Positions 10,626 to 21,522 of a stretch of 64,000 bases of DNA are shown here, one piece after another. A model generated the notes under the pieces. That model made no database searches. It saw only the letters and a list, made by a program, of their open reading frames with translations, and was not told the DNA's origin. The position numbers were made by a program, and so were the translations under genes. Numbering within the stretch: the stretch's first letter is position 1; every line of letters begins with the position of its first letter. This DNA comes from Dipteris shenzhenensis (Eukaryota > Polypodiophyta > Polypodiopsida > Gleicheniales): the NCBI GenBank assembly GCA_047967505.1, contig CM106541.1; one strand, 5' to 3'.

Positions 10626-11546
10626 AATGCAGCAAATGTGACAAGAATATCCCTTCCTGGGATTTCAGATGCACAACCCAAAACTGCCATAAAATCTGTC
10701 AAAGCCAATCAAAGGCTCAAAATGCACCCAAAATGTCCTGCAAATGCCCAAAAGCTGCCAAAATAACACTACAAAAAAAGGCAAATGTCTGCAATGTCAC
10801 TCAAACTGAGTCCAAAACTGCCTGCAAAGATGCCAAACAGCTTGTACACTGTCAAATTGCAGCCAAATGCCAAAGGACCCAAATTCTTGCGGGAAATTGC
10901 AACCGAAAGAGAGCAAATTTGCTGAAATCCCCAAATTTGCAATTTGCCTACAAAAGCCCCAAATTTGCAGATAAATCTACAAAGCCTGCAAAGCAAGTAA
11001 AAGAAAATCTGCCCCCAAAAATTGCTTAAAGCTCAGCTAGACATTGGCTCACAAAACTATAGCAATGTCTTGCTAAAATGGCATCCTATACCACATTGTT
11101 CCTGCTGCAAGTTGCACACAGCCAAAATAAGCAGCAAGTACGGGCGCTGTACAGTGTGCGGACGCTATACGGTGAACTATACGATGGCAACAACAGGAGC
11201 AGTACGAAATTGATGCGGGTTGATGTGGGTACGTTGTACGATGCAGTATGGAAATAGCCATATGGGGTTGTATGGCACAGCTGGCGACTCTTGTACGAAG
11301 CAGTCCATATGGAGTGTACGGGATGCGCAAAGTTTTTTGTACGGCACACCCGGATGGCACCTGTACAGACAACGATTTTGTACGGACGAGTGCACAAACT
11401 TGTACGGCTGATTGCAAGTGGCGAGTGTACGGACAGCTTGTGCTACTGCTGTACAACAAGGTGCGGATGCAATTGTACGGAATGGCGGGCTGGCTGAGGG
11501 AAGAGAAGCAGGCTGTACGTTGGGCTGGCTTGTAGGAAAGCACACG
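10626..11546 (-). repeat. copia-A2 leader with GTAC array
   Basis: About 15 GTAC tetramers occur at 11138-11520, chiefly as TTGTACGG/CCGTACAA and CTGTACAG. A few CCCCAAATTTGC repeats follow at about 10925-10970, the reverse complement of the AAATTTGGGG repeat in copia-A1. Same layout (GTAC array nearer the LTR, AATTTGGGG repeat nearer gag) as the A1 leader. Confidence 0.78.
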
Positions 11547-11561
11547 GACTTTGATACCAAA
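11547..11561 (-). other. copia-A2 primer binding site
   Basis: On the minus strand, TTTGGTATCAAAGTC follows the LTR end CCTTCA. One G-to-A change from the usual TGGTATCAGAG. Confidence 0.8.
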
Positions 11562-11799
11562 TGAAGGAAAAAGAGAGATGGAGAGCATGCCACACAAAAA
11601 CGTCTGAATAGAAAAGATAGAAGAAACATACAAAGGAGAAGGATTTGTGTAAGTGGCAAAACCTTATCCTATCCACTAACCGTAGTTAGGGCTCCTAACT
11701 GTGGTTAGGAGGAAAACCTCTAATGAGGGAAAAGTGCCCCTAACTCACTTATTAACCATACATTGGTCACTGCCATGAATTATGGTCATAATTCCAACA
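11562..11799 (-). repeat. copia-A2 5' LTR (238 bp)
   Basis: Minus strand begins TGTTGGAATTATG and carries the same GTTAGGGGCACTTTTCCCTC block as the copia-A1 LTRs. It has diverged noticeably from A1, so A2 is an older or different subfamily copy. Confidence 0.85.
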
Positions 11800-13127
11800 G
11801 TCAACTCTACGTTCCGAATGGTTTGTTGTTCCAAAATGGAAAGGTTTGTGTTCCTAACGACGTAGAGTTTGGGAGGAAGATCTTATATGATAGTCATGAT
11901 GCTCCAACCGAAGGTCATCCATAATTTCAGCGAACATGGGACTTAGTAAAACAAACACTTTATTCGCCTAAGATGAAGGCCGAGATTACTGACTATGTGG
12001 TAAAATGCCAGTTGTGTCAAACAACTAACGTAGAATGCATTAACGCTGGAGGGTTGTTACATTCTCTAGACATCCTTGGAAGTAAATGGTAGAGTATATT
12101 CATGGGCATCATTTCTAGGATTACCATGAACCCAATAAGGGTGTGTTGCTATCTGGGTAGTGGTGGATTTATTGATGTAGATGGCAAGATTTTTTCCTTC
12201 AAAGAATACCGTGAAGGCTACTAAGCTGCTCATCAATTTGTTGAGCAGTTATTTAGGTAATATGGGTTCCCTTGTGCATAGTTAGTGATAGAGATCTGAC
12301 GTTCTCTACGCACTTCTAGTAGGAAGTGTTTTGGGAACCACCTTGAGCATGAGTTCAATTGATCATCTTGAGACTAATGGGCAAACAAAAAGAATGAATC
12401 AAGTCTTGGAACATAGGCTTCAGGCATACGCCTCCAAGAGGCCACCTGATTGGGAGAAGCATATCCCAACGTGGAATTTGTCTATAGTACTGCTAAGCGT
12501 ATGGTTGTTGGCTACATTCAATTCATGCTTATGAATGGAGATCAACCCAAATCTCCTATGATCTTTGGATTGAAGGATATTCAGCTAGATACAGCTAAAG
12601 ATTTATTGCTGGTATGCAAGAGACTTTAGTGATTGCATGAGAATCTATCAGAAGTGCTCAAGATAGGGCAAGATTTTATGCTTATAGACGGTGATCAACC
12701 AAAGAGCTTTTCGAGGGAATGTGCAAATATTTGTGAATACCAAAGGGTTCAAGATTTTACAAACGGGGTTTATCTCCTAGGTGTTGTGGACCCTCCTTAA
12801 TCTTGAAAAAGATTAATGAGGTTGTATATAAACTAGAATTACCTCCACATGTAAAATTTCGCCTGATGTTTCATGTCAGTAGACTAAAAGAGGGAGATAG
12901 TCTCGTTTCGCCCCAAGAACTTGTGGAAGTTGAGCACTTGACTTGTATCCCACATGAACCTAAAAGAGTCAATTTCAGAGAAAGTAAAATTAGGAATAAA
13001 TAAATTCTGAAGTTTAAAGTTAGGTGTAAGGATTGGTCTGAGGAAGACTCAACTTGGGAGTCAATTGCTAGTTTGCATAATAACCCTTCCAATTTTTCTT
13101 AAGAGTAATGCTTAAAGGGGGGAAGAA
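11800..13127 (+). mobile_element. gypsy-1, third fragment: integrase and chromodomain
   Basis: The integrase HHCC finger is readable near 11825-12020: LLFQNGKVCVPND, ILYDSHDAPTEGHP, then CQLCQ. The core is badly decayed; 12355-12460 keeps ETNGQTKRMNQVLEHRLQAY, containing a degraded GQTE-like block with Lys in place of Glu. The C-terminal part at 12803-13003 reads VYKLELPPHVKFRLMFHVSR. A chromodomain-like FKVRCKDWSEEDSTWES follows at 13010-13060. A chromodomain marks this as a chromovirus. A polypurine tract (AAAGGGGGGAAGAA, 13114-13127) leads into the LTR. Confidence 0.83.
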
Positions 13128-14190
13128 TGTTATGTACCTAGATGCTAATCCTCGGATTTGTGAACTTAATCCAGGAGGATTAGGGGACCCTAGGATTAAG
13201 AAAGCAAGCTAATGTGGGGCTAGAGTAGTTTTGGCAAAGAACCAGTTGGCTAATTTTAGCAAGGACGCTTTCCATATGAGCCCCTTGCTATTTATCTTTT
13301 TGTTTTGCTGATTGCTATTTGGATTGTGTTTAGGGTTAGATCCTAGAGGGGATTCTATACCTAGTCATGTCTAAAGTAGGCCTAAAGCCTGCCTATAAAA
13401 GCTAGTAATAGCCTGGGCATTGTAGCCGATGAGAGCTGAAAACGAACCCCTCAAAGGGCTCCAAAATTGCAGTCCCAGATGAAATGGTCAGTCCCAAATG
13501 TGGACTTCATAATTCAGATGCAATGTGCATATCCAACCAAATCAGCTGCCTTAACCCTCTTGTTTCATCTTCATTCATGTCATCTTAAGTCAAGAGATCT
13601 TCTCACAATGAATTGCTCTCCTATTCAGTACTCAAAGGTTGGGTGAAACCCTCGCATCTGCCCATTTTGGAGTACAATGTTGCTTGGGATGAGAGCATAT
13701 TCATCTTGATGTGAGAGGCGAGGAAATACACGATGTGTCATTGCACATCTGCACAAGACCTTAGGGCTATGCAACTTTAGGGATCCATATCAGCCTTATG
13801 GGACCTTACCGATGCTTATGTGGGGATCTTACAGATCCATTATGGAACCTTGTGTGACCTCAAGCCAGAGACTTCAATCCTCCCATTGTCTAGAAAATAA
13901 CTAAGGGAGGGCCAAGAATTGGAGTACAAATTCTAATAGCCAAGTCTCCCGATGGGACTTGGCTTTTAAAAAGCACCTATTAGACACCACCGAAAAGTAT
14001 GGGAGAGTATCTTTCAACTCGAAAATGCACTCTTAGATGTCTCTAGCATGCTTCTTAGACATTACCCAGCAAGGAAGTGAGAAAAGTCTAACTAGATTTT
14101 GCAACAAAGGTTAAAAACCTGAAAGACGACTGGTTTACCCACCTTTGAGTATTTATTTCTTTTATATATCTATCTACACACACATACATA
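13128..14190 (+). repeat. gypsy-1 3' LTR (right end unresolved)
   Basis: Begins TGTTATGTACCTAG directly after the polypurine tract. A TATA box (CTATAAAAGC) lies at 13394-13400, as expected for an LTR promoter. The partner LTR is outside the window, so the right boundary can only be placed before the gag fragment at 14200. No other gene is visible here. Confidence 0.6.
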
Positions 14191-14199
14191 CAACAAGAA

Positions 14200-14631
14200 A
14201 TGCAGGCATTTAAAGGTTGGCATGAGAGAGCCAGAAAAGTTATGTACTGGTTGTCTATCAGTATTTCAGATTCTATGATTGTGCATATTCAGGATGCAAG
14301 CACGCCAAAGGAGGCATGGGATACTTTGGCAAAAATGTATAGCACAAATACGCAAGCCAGGAAAATGCAGCTAAAGCAGGAGTTGCATAATGTGCAGAGA
14401 GAAAATATGAGCATCAATGACTACCACATGAAGGTGAAGAAGATTGCAGATGCACTTGCTTCCATTGGGTCGCTAGTGGAAGATGATGATTTAATTTCTA
14501 TTACCTTGAATGGTCTAGGGAAAGATTATGCACAGTTCCGGACATCCATTGAGCTTCGTGAGAATTTTTCGAATTTTGAGGAGTTGATTGCTCTTTTAAT
14601 TTCTGAACAGCAAAGAAATGGTAGTGCATAA
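14200..14631 (+). pseudogene. orphan copia gag (UBN2 domain) fragment
   Basis: A 143-codon open frame with the plant copia gag pattern: SDSMIVHIQDASTPKEAWDT, then ARKMQLKQELHNVQ, then LNGLGKDYAQFRTSIE and FEELIALLISEQQR. There is no zinc knuckle, protease or LTR next to it. It starts within a few bases of the probable gypsy-1 LTR end and stops at TAA 14629-14631. The gag is closer to a SIREVIRUS-independent copia type than to copia-A, whose gag reads differently. It is a fragment of another element, or possibly a domesticated gag, though nothing supports the latter. Confidence 0.75.
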
Positions 14632-15260
14632 ACACTCTCATGCATAGTGGAAACTACGTATCAAATCAGCCCAATCAACGCCCAACAATGTGTATAGACC
14701 ATAGTATTTTATTTCTTTGTGAGATATATGCTCAACCACTTCATGCAGCTTCTTTATTTCTCCAACGAGACCCTTCGAGATCAAGAGGCTTACCAAATTG
14801 GGTATTGGAATTACTTATTTTTCCAGAAGCTTGAGACCTTTTCACTATGGCAAGTGCTGGTTCAAGCGGCCTTTGTAAAGAGGAGGCGTGTACCCAATTA
14901 ATGGAATGGCCTTCTCAAGGAACGCAATCTCTCGCTGGTCCCATTCGATGCCCCTCTCCGCTCATCACTAACATATAATGGTCAGTGCTTCCTGTGGCTC
15001 AGTGTAAAGGAATTAGTTCTATGGGAAGGCCGAGGTCCACGGGAGTGTTAGCCTCGGGTACTATAACTTTGGCATGGCTAACTCCCTTTTCGTCTCTAAT
15101 GTTTTCACCTCCACCCTCTTGGGCTGTATTGCATTCTGCATTTTTCTATGCACATAACTATAGTCCAAAGTATTCATTCAAGTGAACCTGGACATTCAGC
15201 TACAAACTCGGCAAACGTGTCATTGAAAGCAAAAAATCACGTATGTTGCTATACCAATAC
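14632..15260. other. no gene seen; probable intron of the minus-strand gene at 15.3 kb
   Basis: I find no coding pattern on either strand. The right edge (15260 downwards on the minus strand) starts with GTATTGGTATAG, a good splice donor, so this stretch is likely intron 1 of the flanking gene. Confidence 0.4.
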
Positions 15261-15536
15261 CTGAACTGGAAGCCTCCGAATTCTGGAGGCCATGGCACGA
15301 GCCGCGGGATCTCGCAGCTGTTGAACTTCAGCCGGCAAGAATGAAGGAAATGCTGTAGCATCCAAGTCAACCGCAGTGGTCGCTCTGATGGTAGACTTGC
15401 TGAAGCGAGGACTCTGCTGGGATACCGTCACAGAGCACCCTCTTGTGAATTCGCGAGAGGTAGTTCTCGCAAAATGTGAGGACCCGAAAGGCAGACCAAC
15501 TACGGGGGGACAATCTACGGCCAGTCCCGGAATCAT
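15261..15536 (-). CDS. probable first exon of a plastid alpha/beta-hydrolase-fold protein gene
   Basis: Minus-strand open frame ending FPSFLPAEVQQLRDPAARAM then ASRIRRLPVQ, followed at once by CAG|GTATTG, a canonical splice donor. FLPxEVxxxxDPxARxxASRxxRLPVQ is, from memory, the start of the conserved region in a plant alpha/beta-hydrolase family (the one continuing into a VVLLHGFDSS nucleophile region). That later part is not here. The segment before it is rich in Ser, Thr and Arg and poor in acidic residues, like a chloroplast transit peptide. I chose the ATG at 15536 (MIPGLAVDC); the frame is open further upstream to 15746, so an earlier start is possible. Downstream exons must lie to the left, beyond the window or lost. 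The catalytic function cannot be tested from this exon. It could also be an orphan exon. Confidence 0.5.
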
Positions 15537-16092
15537 TGTAGATAACGGCCTGCTTAAACATTTAATTTCCCAATGAGAGATTCGATGGAAATCAATCTCT
15601 CGCTCGCTCGCTCGCTGGCTGCCTGTGTGTGAGTGTGGAAGGCTGGTGGCGCACAGTTCTCGCGAGGAATGTGCCTTCGATGATGCATGGTTGCACAGCG
15701 AGAAAGTATTCATGTGGAGAGCTCGATAGGAATGGAATGCATTCAATTATTTCTCAAGCTCTTGACAATGGCACCAATGTACCTGTCAGCAATGTGAGGC
15801 TAGTTGGTTTTGTGACTTCTCATGAAGCCACTTGGCATTTTATCTCATGAGTTTTGTTTTTTTCCCTTTGGCTTGCACCCTATCTTGATTTTGGGTCAAA
15901 GTTTTTGGCCTGCCCCATGGGAAGGCCTTAGTGAAGATGTCTAAAAAGAAAGGAAAAATAGGAAGTTTTTTAGACATTTCTATCTATTTTAAGGTGCATG
16001 GTTTACGTATGCTCCATTGAATTGTTTATAGGTTGTTGTAAGGGGCTTTCAATGCATGCATTCAGTCACTCCATCTTCTCTGTCTTGCCACC

Positions 16093-16096
<4 letters not shown>
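15537..16096. promoter_or_regulatory. 5' region of the minus-strand hydrolase gene
   Basis: Contains a CTCG repeat (about 15598-15616) and GC-richer sequence with several CG dinucleotides, unlike the surrounding transposon debris. This fits a 5' UTR or promoter. No TATA box stands out. Confidence 0.3.
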
Positions 16097-16182
<86 letters not shown>

Positions 16183-16190
16183 TTCTTCTC
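16097..16190 (+). repeat. compound microsatellite (CT)n(TCT)n
   Basis: Roughly 27 CT units followed by about 12 TCT units. Open frames across it are artefacts of the repeat. Confidence 0.95.
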
Positions 16191-17464
16191 TCTAGACAAG
16201 CCACATGAATGAAAATCATCTTGTAGTCCTTCTGAGATGTTATCACATGTATGACAAGCACTTAATGTATGACAAAGAGGAGCAGCAAAGCACCTCATAG
16301 GATAACTTGAGTGACTGCCCTCGTTCAACTCTTGACGGATGACTCCTTGCTACTTGGCAGTGTAGGTCTCGAGCAGGTGTGCCCCTCGTAGTAGACCATG
16401 GGTGTGTATGTGGGTGGGTGAGTGCAAAAAAACAAATTAAATTGCATCGCTCTCCTCCCTAAAGGAGATTAGAGTGGGATTGCTAGCTTGCTTTTAAAAA
16501 GTTTTAGTTTTTTGGCTTTCTTTCTTGATGTGGTTGAGTGTGTCTTTTTTTGGGCGTGAAAAGAAATCTTACTAAGGAATAGAGCTGAACATTGCATAGT
16601 GCTTTACATGCCGCTGCAATCTCATTGAACTTCATACTGTAGTAATGTAGAACCTCTAAAATATCTTACTGAACTTCTAAGAAAAGATCATGCCTCAAAC
16701 CCATTCTATGAAAGACCAAACCATTGCGAAAGGACCAAATCCATTCGCCCAAACTAGGCTCCAAACACGTACTTAAACATCATTGAGGCTGCCACGATCA
16801 CCAAAGAGTGACATCTTCCAATTCAAGGGGAAACCCTTTCTTGCTTCCACATCCTTCTTGCTCTAGCTTTGGGTCTCAAGTGTTGAGCCGCCTTTCATTC
16901 TCTCTTCCTCTTATTCTCTTATTCTATATTATTTTGCTATTTCTTTAATCTGCATGTTGGTTTTCTCAATATAGCTAGAGTCGACATTTTTCATTTGCTA
17001 GTATCTCTTAGTGTTGCACCTTGCCTTTCTATGTTATTTTTTGGATTGGGCAGCTTTCTTATTTCTTAGAAAGGTGGGAAGAAAGATAAATTTCATTATA
17101 AGAAAAGTTTGTGCATGTCCCTACGAACACTCAGCTAGCCAAATTTATAATTATGCCATATTTGAAACGAAATCAAAAAGGGAACTAGTGGCATTTTTGA
17201 ACCAAAATTATAGTTATGCCATATTTTGAAATAAAATCAAGTAGGAAACTAGTGGCAACCTCTCCAAGTTTTCTACTAATTGATTTAGGCCTATCCCTCG
17301 TGCTATGCAAGAACTAAGCTATGATGGTCTCACCGTCCTCTAATTCACATGGCTTCAACTTCCAACCTCTTTCGAACTAGCCAAATAGCAACTAAAGTTG
17401 GGCCCTTCTTCTCCAAAACCTTGAATAACTAGAAGTCAATGGCTTGGCAACCTTGGCTAAACTG
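16191..17464. other. no gene seen; AT-rich spacer with one short tandem repeat
   Basis: No coding pattern. At about 17141-17275 a 63-bp unit is repeated twice imperfectly (TTATGCCATATTTTGAAA...CTAGTGGCA). Confidence 0.6.
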
Positions 17465-17760
17465 CAACCAAAGTGATCTGCATAAGGTATGTCCCAAAAA
17501 TCACAACTCCATGACAATGACCTCTACTAAAAATAGAACTTGAGATGTATTAAAACAAGGGTGTCATTGCATAATCAGACTCAACAAGACCATTTGCAAA
17601 TATCTCTCTTCTATTGGAATTCCAAAATCCCAACCAATGAATGGGAAATCGGGAGTCAACCCTTGCAATTGACCTGTAATCAAAAAATCAAAGGTTTGAA
17701 CCTTTGAGTGGATCCGCCTCCACCTGAAGATGAGTTGAGCATCCCAGAGTGCAAGCGTAC
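17465..17760 (-). repeat. inverted partial copy of the copia-B leader
   Basis: Reverse complement matches 19590-19880 within the copia-B leader, for example CAAAGGTTCAAACCTTTGAT and GGAGATCACTTTGGTTG-type blocks. Similarity is roughly 80 percent by eye. No LTR or coding region of copia-B is attached, so this is a fragment of an older copy in the opposite orientation. Confidence 0.75.
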
Positions 17761-18773
17761 ACAATATTCAAAGTATGATTGGTTGAACATAACACTTGTG
17801 CCCATCTTGGAAAGATGTGGCTAGCTTATATCATGCTATGATCATCGACCTATGTACAAAGCTTGTACATATGCATCACCATGGAAACATGGACTTTTGG
17901 CCTTGATTGACATCTATCGATGCAACAAGTACAAGATTAGGGCTTGATATTGAAGTCACATCTCATGTGTCCTAATTACGGAGGTATTCTTGCATTGGGC
18001 AGCATTCTAGCTCGATATCTACATATGGAGTTCACAGTACATCCACAACCTAAGACAACAGTCCAAAGTGTGTTCTCCTAACTTGGAACATGGAACTCGC
18101 AAGACAAGTACCATGATCAGGCTCATTTTAGACTTCATGGCAGAAACCCAGTACTCTTTAAACATCTATATATACCCTTGGTATGATGAGGAGACACAGT
18201 ACTATTCAATGATAGGTTATACAACTATGTTGGGAACATACACTGTACTCCCCAAGGTTGCATCCTAGAGCAACAGCAACATAAATTTATCACTAGGCAA
18301 GTTGCAGCATGTATATGGCAATAATCACAAGATCCACTGCAACTTATGTCTAGAGATAGTTTGGTACTTGGGAAGACTAAAGGAGACCATGGAAGTTCCA
18401 AGGAAGTTTGTTGAAAGTCTAGGATGGGGGATAGCATTAGTGTTGCATGATGGTGCACCACATGTACCACTATTGGAAACCATTGGAAATAGGAAATAGT
18501 GGCCAACTAGACACTTAAACCACTAGCAATGGAAGAGAGCTAAATAGCAAAGGAAGTAGCTCTCAAGTAGGGGAGTTTGATTCTGCATTTGAAGATATTC
18601 TTTGTACTTGGGGAGATTTAAAGACCATGGAAGTTGCAAGGAAGTTTGCACAAATCTAGGATGGGATAGCATAAGTGTTGGATGATGGTCTGCCATTTGT
18701 GCAGCCAATGGAAGTAGGCAATAATGGCCAACAAGACACTTTTGGTAGCCACAAATAGTAGAAGAGTCTTGAA
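17761..18773. other. no gene seen; contains an imperfect 240-bp tandem duplication
   Basis: 18352-18510 and 18590-18745 share ACTTGG(G)GAGA...GACCATGGAAGTT, AGGAAGTTTG, TCTAGGATGGG and ATAGTGGCCAAC-type blocks about 240 bp apart. I do not recognise the unit. It ends at the copia-B target site. Confidence 0.6.
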
Positions 18774-18778
18774 CAATA

Positions 18779-18949
18779 CGTGGGAGTTAAAGGCCACTGT
18801 ACCTTAACCTCGGTTATGTACAATACTCAAACACATATATATATGGATGACATAGAAGATTAGGGTGTTCTACACCCACCAAAACATTGTGTGGCTCTCT
18901 CTCTCTCTCTCACCTTCTTCCATTCCAGTTCCATTGTTGAGATCTCTCA
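18779..18949 (+). repeat. copia-B 5' LTR (171 bp)
   Basis: Matches 26569-26752: GTTAAAGG(C/A)CACTGTACCTTAACC, an (AT)n stretch, then CT-rich sequence ending GAGATCTCTCA. Confidence 0.92.
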
Positions 18950-18963
18950 ACTAGTATCAGAGT
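18950..18963 (+). other. copia-B primer binding site
   Basis: ACTAGTATCAGAGT directly after the LTR; a slightly mutated form of the Met-tRNA site TGGTATCAGAGC. Confidence 0.82.
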
Positions 18964-20384
18964 GCAGGTGTTGTATCTGAGCCCGAGTGTGAGCGTGGAG
19001 CTCGAAGTCTGTTATTGCAGCTCTGTGGGAGAAAGGAGAAGCTCCATTGGGTGACTTTACCTACATCTTGGTGTGCAAAAACCTTTGAAAAGTTCTCTGA
19101 GTGGTTTTTGCAAGCCTACAAGTGGTTTTGGAGCAAAAAAGACGTTTTTTAATGATTTCCACGTTCCTTTCGATAATAGAGAGTCCAGAATGACCCGTAG
19201 AGGCAACCATTGCCTACTTTTGGTGTCCATTGCACTTCGGGAGTTCGACAACACCTTCATTCTTAAATTTGGCATCATTTTGTTGGATTTATGACTCACT
19301 GTCTCTGCTTCAATGTTTTTCTGCCAATGTGTTGAACTCGAGTTTGAAGCAACCATTCACAGATCTGTCAGTTTTAGTGGACTCAAGAGGTCCTAAAACT
19401 TTTGTGTTGCTTATCATTCGCACTCTAGTGGTGTTTACAAACAGGTCTATTTGTAAAAACTTTTTTTGGTTCGTGTGTTGGACCTGGGGATTGGGACCAC
19501 CGTTTCCAAAACCGTCTGTTCCATTGGGTTCTAGAGGCCCAAATACCCCTACCTGTTAGCTCTTACGCAATTCCATGGAGATTTGGTGAAGTTCCGTCTC
19601 TCTGAGATGCCAAATCATCTACTTCTCTGTCGAAAATCCATTCAAAGGTTCAAACCTTTGATTTCTTGATTATGGGACAATTGCAAGGGTTGAGTCCCTG
19701 TTTTCCATTCATCGGTTGGGATTTTGGAGTTCTAGTAGAAGAGAGATATTTGCAGATTGTCTTGCTAAGTCTAAATATGCAGTGATGCCCATGTTTTGAG
19801 GCATCTCAAGTTCTATTTTCACTAGCAATCATTACTGTGGGCCGTGATTTATACCTTATGGAGATCACTTTGGTTGTAGTTTGAGCCTTGTGCGCTTATT
19901 CGTGGTTTCCATTGGGTTATAGTGGATGCTTTATAGGCCATTTGAATGCATTGTGATCCTTGTTGGATGCGCTAATAGGTGCAAATTGCCTTGTGGGATG
20001 GACGGTTAGCACACAAATGCTATTTTATGCTGAGGGACAACTTTGACATATTGCAGTGGATGCACAGGTTATGCTATGATCTCTTGGATGAGATTTTGTT
20101 GATGCATATGCTCATGGACAACATTTATGCTTGAGGCATTTTGGCCCTTATTGGCATTGGGTTTGCCATTGTTTTGCCATTGCAGTTGGCATTTTCTTTT
20201 GGGCAAGATTTACTCATATGGATACATAGTATATGCACATGAGTCAGATGCATTTTGATGCTTTGAGCCTTGAGTTTTGGTGACACTATCCTTCATTAAA
20301 GAAGACATATTTGGGTGCACTTGGTATTTGGTGTGATTTCTCTCTTGCAGGTACTTGCATTTGGGATTTTGTTTCTTTTGCATC
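18964..20384 (+). other. copia-B leader
   Basis: About 1.4 kb between primer site and gag with no convincing coding sequence. Part of it (19590-19880) has an inverted relative at 17465-17760. Contains the internal inverted motif CAAAGGTTCAAACCTTTG at about 19645-19665. Confidence 0.7.
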
Positions 20385-21522
20385 ATGGCATCCTCTTCCA
20401 TGTCTAAAAAGGAGTTTTCTAGCATTAAAAAGTTTGATGGGACAAACTTTTCTTTGTGAAAAGAGCAGATAAGGATGTGCTTATTCAAAAGAAGCAGATT
20501 AAACCCTTGGCATGGATTGGAGCTTAGCCTGCAGATATGTATGAGGATGATTGAAATGAGTTGGATGCATTAGCAAAGTCTATTGTTAGACTTCATCTTG
20601 CAGAGTCAGTCTATTTCATAGTAGTAAATGAGCAGACTATGGAAGATTTGTGGAATAAATTATGTGCCACTTATGAGAAGGAAAATAAAGTTTACCTCAT
20701 GAAGAGGTTGTTTGAGTGAAGGAAGGGGTCTCCATTGCTTCTCACTTTAATGAATTTAATATCATTTTCAGCCAGCTTCAAGCCCCCTTCAAGCTCATAA
20801 GATGAATTTTGATGCAAAGACTAAGGCAATATTCCTCTTATGTTCATTGCCATCCTCATAGGATACCTTCCGTACAGTTGTCATCAGTAACTCTGCAGTA
20901 ACTCTGCACTTGGTGGAGTGCTGAAGTTTGATGATGTTGTGGGTAGCTTGTTGGCCGAGGAGATTAGACAGAAGTCTATGGATGGCAACAAGCAGGATGC
21001 AACCTTAAATGTGCAAAGGGGTAAATCACTGTTCAGGGGGAAGTCCCAAGAAAGAGGGATGTGTCATAGCAAATCCAGGGCACGAAACATTAAGTGTTAC
21101 CACCGTGGCAAGAAGGGCCACATGAAAAAGGATTGCTACAAGCTGAAAAGAGAGCAAAAAGATAAGAAAAAGAATGCAAATTGGGGTGCAAATATGAAGG
21201 AAGAGAGTCCAAGGGAGGACAGAGGAAAAATGAAGATCGAGGAGATCAATGCAGTCACTGATGATAGTGACATTCTCTTCATGTCTAGTCTACTTGAAGG
21301 CTTGCTTACCACTTCAAATGATGCATATTCCCAGGATTGGATTTTGGATTCTAGTGCTTCATTCCATGTTACTCCCCATAGGGAATGGTTCTCAACTTAT
21401 GACAGTGGAAACACAGGTTGTGTGCATCTCGGAAATAACTATGCATGTGACATAGTGGGAGCAGGTAACATAAAGTTTTCTTTTGCAAATGTGTCTGCAT
21501 TTGTTTTGAAAAATATGAGACA
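20385..21522 (+). pseudogene. copia-B gag and protease, broken
   Basis: Starts at 20385 (MASSSMSKKEFSSIKKFDGT), a typical copia gag opening; it hits a stop at the expected Trp after NFSL. The gag middle is decayed. An open frame from 20918 carries a zinc knuckle (CYHRGKKGHMKKDC at about 21095-21135, with the second Cys replaced by Arg). The protease follows: WILDSSASFHVTPHREWF near 21340, where the active-site DSG is DSS. The reading is interrupted at 21522 by a LINE and resumes at about 23300 with the expected RHVPKLTKSLISAS. Confidence 0.85.

Larger units (their letters stand above)
9161..11799 (-). mobile_element. copia-A2: reverse-oriented, 3'-truncated copia of the same family as A1
   Basis: Read from 11799 leftwards: 5' LTR, primer site, GTAC-rich leader, gag, zinc knuckle, protease, and the start of integrase. 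It breaks off at about 9161-9165 right after the LGKMHRFPF motif, so the rest of integrase, RT, RNase H and the 3' LTR are missing. Protein order and wording match copia-A1 throughout. It separates RNase H from integrase in gypsy-1, and the intervening ~70 codons of gypsy-1 also look lost, so a deletion probably removed both. No target duplication can be assigned. Confidence 0.88.

Noticed and set aside
16049-16328. Arg/Glu and Lys-rich frames
   Set aside because: They are translations of the (CT)n(TCT)n microsatellite.
19645-19740. GGTTCAAACC as a tRNA B-box
   Set aside because: No A-box, acceptor stem or anticodon arm at the right spacing; it is part of the copia-B leader repeat.
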